NCBI RefSeq assembly: GCF_012650175.1
Contig: NZ_JAAILI010000076.1
Location: 1 to 40,658 of the forward strand
Length of the DNA: 40,658 nt
Direction: 5' to 3'
Source: Sphingomonas sp. S2M10
Lineage (GTDB): Bacteria; Pseudomonadota; Alphaproteobacteria; Sphingomonadales; Sphingomonadaceae
The notes under the pieces were generated by a model. The model was given only the letters and a program-made list of their open reading frames with translations, searched no databases and was not told the DNA's origin. This document shows positions 38,151 to 40,658 of the stretch, one piece after another. The first letter of the stretch is position 1, and each line of letters opens with the position of its first letter. The translations under genes were made by a program, and so were the position numbers.

Positions 38151-38606
38151 TTAGAAACCAGTCTTCGCCGATGGATCACAGGACTGGCGCATGAACTCCA
38201 GGGCATCACCGACGCGGCGCACCGCGTCGTTGTCCCCGACGAATATATCGAGACCCTCGTAGGGCTGCGCGCCCCCTTTGATCTCCACCGACGCCTGGGG
38301 CGCGTTGGCCGAGTAAAGCGGTCGGATCGCAACCACCTGATCGAGTTTCACGCTGAGGGCGCTTTTGTCGGCGAGCGTGAGCGTAACGAGGCAACCACCT
38401 TTCACTCCTACGCTCGTGATCCTGCTGCTCCGCACGAAACCCGGCCAAGGCTTTGCGACGGCTGTGCCGCGGGTCAGCATGTCCTGGATGAATTTCGAAG
38501 CACCCGCCACGGTTCGTGGCGCGGCAGGCACCGCTTGCTGAGCCGCCACGGGCGCGGCGCTGCCGAGCGAAAGTGCGCAGATCAATAGGTGAGGACGAAG
38601 GAGCAT
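38151..38606 (-). CDS. Secreted protein of unknown function
   Basis: Translation from ATG 38606 gives 151 residues with a signal peptide (MLLRPHLLICALSLGSAAPV, then AAQ). The mature part includes GGCLVTLTLADKSALSVKLD and PQASVEIKGGAQPYEGLDIF, then a C-terminal helix RRVGDALEFMRQSCD. It has two Cys that could pair. I do not recognise the family. The upstream extension of the frame to 38723 has no leader character, so this internal start is preferred. It follows the lipoprotein gene by 19 bases and probably shares its transcript. Confidence 0.6.
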   Translation of the reverse strand: MLLRPHLLICALSLGSAAPVAAQQAVPAAPRTVAGASKFIQDMLTRGTAVAKPWPGFVRSSRITSVGVKGGCLVTLTLADKSALSVKLDQVVAIRPLYSANAPQASVEIKGGAQPYEGLDIFVGDNDAVRRVGDALEFMRQSCDPSAKTGF

Positions 38607-38625
38607 CAGTGAACTGTAGCCGACC

Positions 38626-38889
38626 CTAGTCTTGCGTGGCGATAGGGAAAGGCGGTGCGGGCGCCCGATGCCGGGCAGGAAACAACGGCACGCCACCCCT
38701 GTGATGGCCGTAGCCGTAATCACCTACGTCGAGCTGAAGAAGGCAATTCGCATAGCTCTCCGTTCCAGGCTGGAAGCCATAACTCGCACACGCCGCCCGA
38801 TGGCGAGCGGCCATTTCTCGCGGACTGACACAGCCAGAAAGCACGAGCGACGTCGAGATGGCGAGAAGCTTGAAAGCGTCACGCACCAT
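38626..38889 (-). CDS. Small lipoprotein of unknown function
   Basis: ATG 38889 gives an 87-residue protein with a basic start, a hydrophobic core and the lipobox LSGC (MVRDAFKLLAISTSLVLSGC), so it should be lipidated at Cys20. The mature part has RHRAACASYGFQPGTESYAN followed by CLLQLD, a pattern I recall from small exported proteins with a Cys-x-SYGF...YANCL repeat, and a His/Pro-rich tail. The role is unknown. It is upstream of, and close to, the secreted protein on the same strand. Confidence 0.65.
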   Translation of the reverse strand: MVRDAFKLLAISTSLVLSGCVSPREMAARHRAACASYGFQPGTESYANCLLQLDVGDYGYGHHRGGVPLFPARHRAPAPPFPIATQD

Positions 38890-39077
38890 TGTCCTGGTCC
38901 AAACACGGGCGGAACCCAAAGGGAAGAGCGCCGCCCTAGGCGCAGAATGAACCAGTCCGCAACAAAAGCCAAATGCCATTGTGGCCGGGACTCGCGATGG
39001 GAAAGCGGTCGACAACAACGTCACATTAACCTTCTTCCTTCACGGTGGAAGCCGGACCAACCCCGACGCGAGCATAG

Positions 39078-39752
39078 ATGTCGCTTTTCCTCGATCAGAC
39101 GTTTGCGAGCACCGGGTTAGCTGCGATCCTATTCGGCATCGTCGGCCTCGGCTGCGTGGTGAGCTGGCCGCTCCTACCCTCGCGCCGGGGAGCGCTCATG
39201 GTGCAAGGCACCGGCGCGTGCGCCTTCGCGCTGCACTTCGCGCTGATCGGCGCGCCTACCGCTTCGGCCGCATGCGTTCTTTCCCTGATGCAGCTCACCG
39301 TCGCGCTGGTGGTTCGTGACCGGGTTGCCAAGCTCGCGCTCGACGGCGCGACGTTGCTCGCGCTGCTATTGCTTACCGTGGCGACCTGGCATGGGCTCCT
39401 ATCCGGCCTTGCCGCTTGCGGCGGGGCTGCTTCCTTCATGGCACGGACCCAGCGATCAACGACGCGGATGAAGATGGTCTTTCTCGTGGCCGCCCCCTTC
39501 TGGCTGGCCCACAATCTTCTCATTGGCGCACCGTTCGCCTTGGCCGTTGATCTTGTATCTGTCGCAGGCAATCTGCTTGGGCTTTTTGCCTTTTGGAAGC
39601 GGAAACAGCGTGGAGCGGACGGGCCACGCAGCCTAAGCTGTCCGACGCAGCTTTCCCCACGTCACGCTTTCCGCTCTGGTCACCTATCCCTCGGCAAACT
39701 CGCGATTCCAAAGCGCGCGCGCGCGTTACAGGGAGCCCAAGTCTTCACATGA
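39078..39752 (+). CDS. YgjV-family inner membrane protein
   Basis: A 224-residue protein with about six membrane helices in its first 175 residues (LAAILFGIVGLGCVVSWPLL, ALHFALIGAPTASAACVLSL, KMVFLVAAPFWLAHNLLIGA). The paired helices with HFALIGA and HNLLIGA fit the YgjV family, whose function is not known. The C-terminal 45 residues are polar and less conserved. Its stop overlaps the start of the acetyltransferase gene, implying coupling. Confidence 0.75.
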   Translation: MSLFLDQTFASTGLAAILFGIVGLGCVVSWPLLPSRRGALMVQGTGACAFALHFALIGAPTASAACVLSLMQLTVALVVRDRVAKLALDGATLLALLLLTVATWHGLLSGLAACGGAASFMARTQRSTTRMKMVFLVAAPFWLAHNLLIGAPFALAVDLVSVAGNLLGLFAFWKRKQRGADGPRSLSCPTQLSPRHAFRSGHLSLGKLAIPKRARALQGAQVFT

Positions 39753-40315
39753 CACAGGCGATATACGCGCCCCCACTCCCGCCGGCGCGTTCGATAGCTC
39801 AAGTAGGCGGAAAGCGGAGTTGGAGCGAGCCACGCCCGGCGAACCTTGCCGACGCTAAAGCTTTGGTACGCTTGAAGATCGCCCTCGCTCGCGAAGCGGA
39901 ACATATGATCTTCGATGTCCGAGATCGAGGGGAACTCCTGCGCCGCACAACTGTGGAGCTGAGCGCCGCCGTAGCCGGCGAACGAGGCATCTTCGTCCTG
40001 CAACGCATAGGCGACCTCGTCGGCTACATAGATGTGCGGAGCGTGTGCATCGAAGGCGCTGCCGAATTTGCCTCGTTTAATCTGGCTATCCGGACACGGT
40101 GGCAGGGACGTGGGCTCGGAACAAGTCTGGTGAAATCCGCCGAGGAATGGGTACGTCGCCGCAGGATACCTTTCCTGATCTTCCACGTTGCTGTTCGCAA
40201 CGACCGGGCGTTCGCACTCTACCAACGGCTTGGCTATACCGTGTGCGGAGATGTGGTGGCGGCCAACAAAGAATCGGGCGCTACACGTAGCGGCGTGTGC
40301 TCGCAAACAGCCTGA
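39749..40315 (+). CDS. GNAT-family N-acetyltransferase
   Basis: A 188-residue acetyl-CoA-dependent acetyltransferase. The acetyl-CoA site is in RTRWQGRGLGTSLVKSAEEW, and the C-terminal GNAT end is HVAVRNDRAFALYQRLGYTV. The substrate is unknown. ATG 39749 overlaps the YgjV-like stop (ATGA), with GGGAG upstream; the frame extends further upstream but that part is the shadow of the membrane-protein gene. Confidence 0.85.
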   Translation: MTQAIYAPPLPPARSIAQVGGKRSWSEPRPANLADAKALVRLKIALAREAEHMIFDVRDRGELLRRTTVELSAAVAGERGIFVLQRIGDLVGYIDVRSVCIEGAAEFASFNLAIRTRWQGRGLGTSLVKSAEEWVRRRRIPFLIFHVAVRNDRAFALYQRLGYTVCGDVVAANKESGATRSGVCSQTA

Positions 40316-40658
40316 TTTCCTGCTCACGCTTTCTGCCACTGGCGGGGAGCGTCCTGCTCGAATTATCTGCCAGTGTGCTCGCCATCACCGGCGCTGCTTG
40401 CAAACGGGGCGTTGTGCTCACGCTCCGTGCCAATGGGCTCTCCAAACCCGTAGCCGGCAAGCGCTTTTGCGAAGCAGGTTTCCAGAACAGTTCTGACAAG
40501 CGGCGGGCCGCAGAAATGCGTTGTCGTCATGTGTAGCTTTCAGCGGTAAATGTCACGAAGTGACATCACTGATTGTCGCCTCCTGCGGCCTGCTCCTTTG
40601 GGGAAGCACTGATAAAGCCAGCTTTCCCGCTCGGTCCGGCACGTTGCGCTCTGAGGAA
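40316..40658. other. No gene recognised to the right edge
   Basis: Only short open frames on both strands, none with a recognisable protein or ribosome-binding site. The stretch may be intergenic or the remains of a decayed gene; the window ends before a next gene is seen. Confidence 0.4.

Noticed and set aside
40297..40536. 79-codon open frame at the right edge
   Set aside because: No ribosome-binding site, no recognisable family, and it overlaps competing frames on both strands.

Overview
The window is high-GC DNA with alphaproteobacterial gene content. I think a sphingomonad or close relative is most likely, judging by codon use, the TonB-dependent receptor, the class III alcohol dehydrogenase and the CnrYXH/Cop-type metal genes. 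This assignment is inference; no rRNA or tRNA is present to fix it. The many truncated genes and insertion-element remnants suggest a genomic island or large plasmid.

Positions 1-6.4 kb carry a metal-stress block. A CnrYXH-like sigma/sensor/anti-sigma operon (minus strand) diverges from copC-copD, a methyltransferase, a Cu(I) P-type ATPase and a CueR-type regulator. A textbook MerR-family promoter (TTGACC, 19-bp spacer with a perfect palindrome, TAGATC) precedes the ATPase. The sigma factor ends before its recognition helix, and copC has a frameshift within its signal peptide.

Positions 6.7-17.7 kb carry a fermentation, polyhydroxyalkanoate and bioenergetics block: PHA synthase, a fused MaoC hydratase/phosphotransacetylase, acetate kinase, enoyl-ACP reductase (with an in-frame stop), a phasin, and an N-type ATPase operon in the order atpD-C-Q-R-B-E-F-A. 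The c subunit keeps most of the Na+-ligand signature. The operon looks dead: atpA has an in-frame TAG at the Gln just before the P-loop, then runs into a truncated Tn3-family transposase at about 17,669, and atpG is absent. The far end of the Tn3 remnant is a 38-bp terminal repeat (18,645-18,682) that abuts a truncated uvrA-like gene.

Positions 19.5-24 kb hold a carbonyl-detoxification group: glutathione-dependent formaldehyde dehydrogenase, an MDR oxidoreductase with a divergent TetR regulator, an aldo/keto reductase and a TMEM175-like membrane protein. Scraps of xanthine dehydrogenase and hydroxyisourate hydrolase follow.

Positions 24.6-27.9 kb contain a tightly coupled four-gene operon: GT2 glycosyltransferase, acyl-CoA dehydrogenase-like protein, PIG-L deacetylase and NodS-like methyltransferase. 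The activities resemble those of Nod-factor synthesis, and I know of no assigned product. It is the best candidate for an undescribed pathway. A large clade-2 catalase converges on it across a perfect terminator hairpin.

Positions 30.4-35.9 kb are a mosaic: an MHYT fragment, an intact zinc alcohol dehydrogenase, EAL and YeiH fragments, an ABC-2 permease cut by an IS21-family element, and an IS3-family remnant cutting istA. Positions 35.9-40.3 kb hold a TonB-dependent siderophore receptor, two small exported proteins of unknown role, a YgjV-family membrane protein and a GNAT acetyltransferase.
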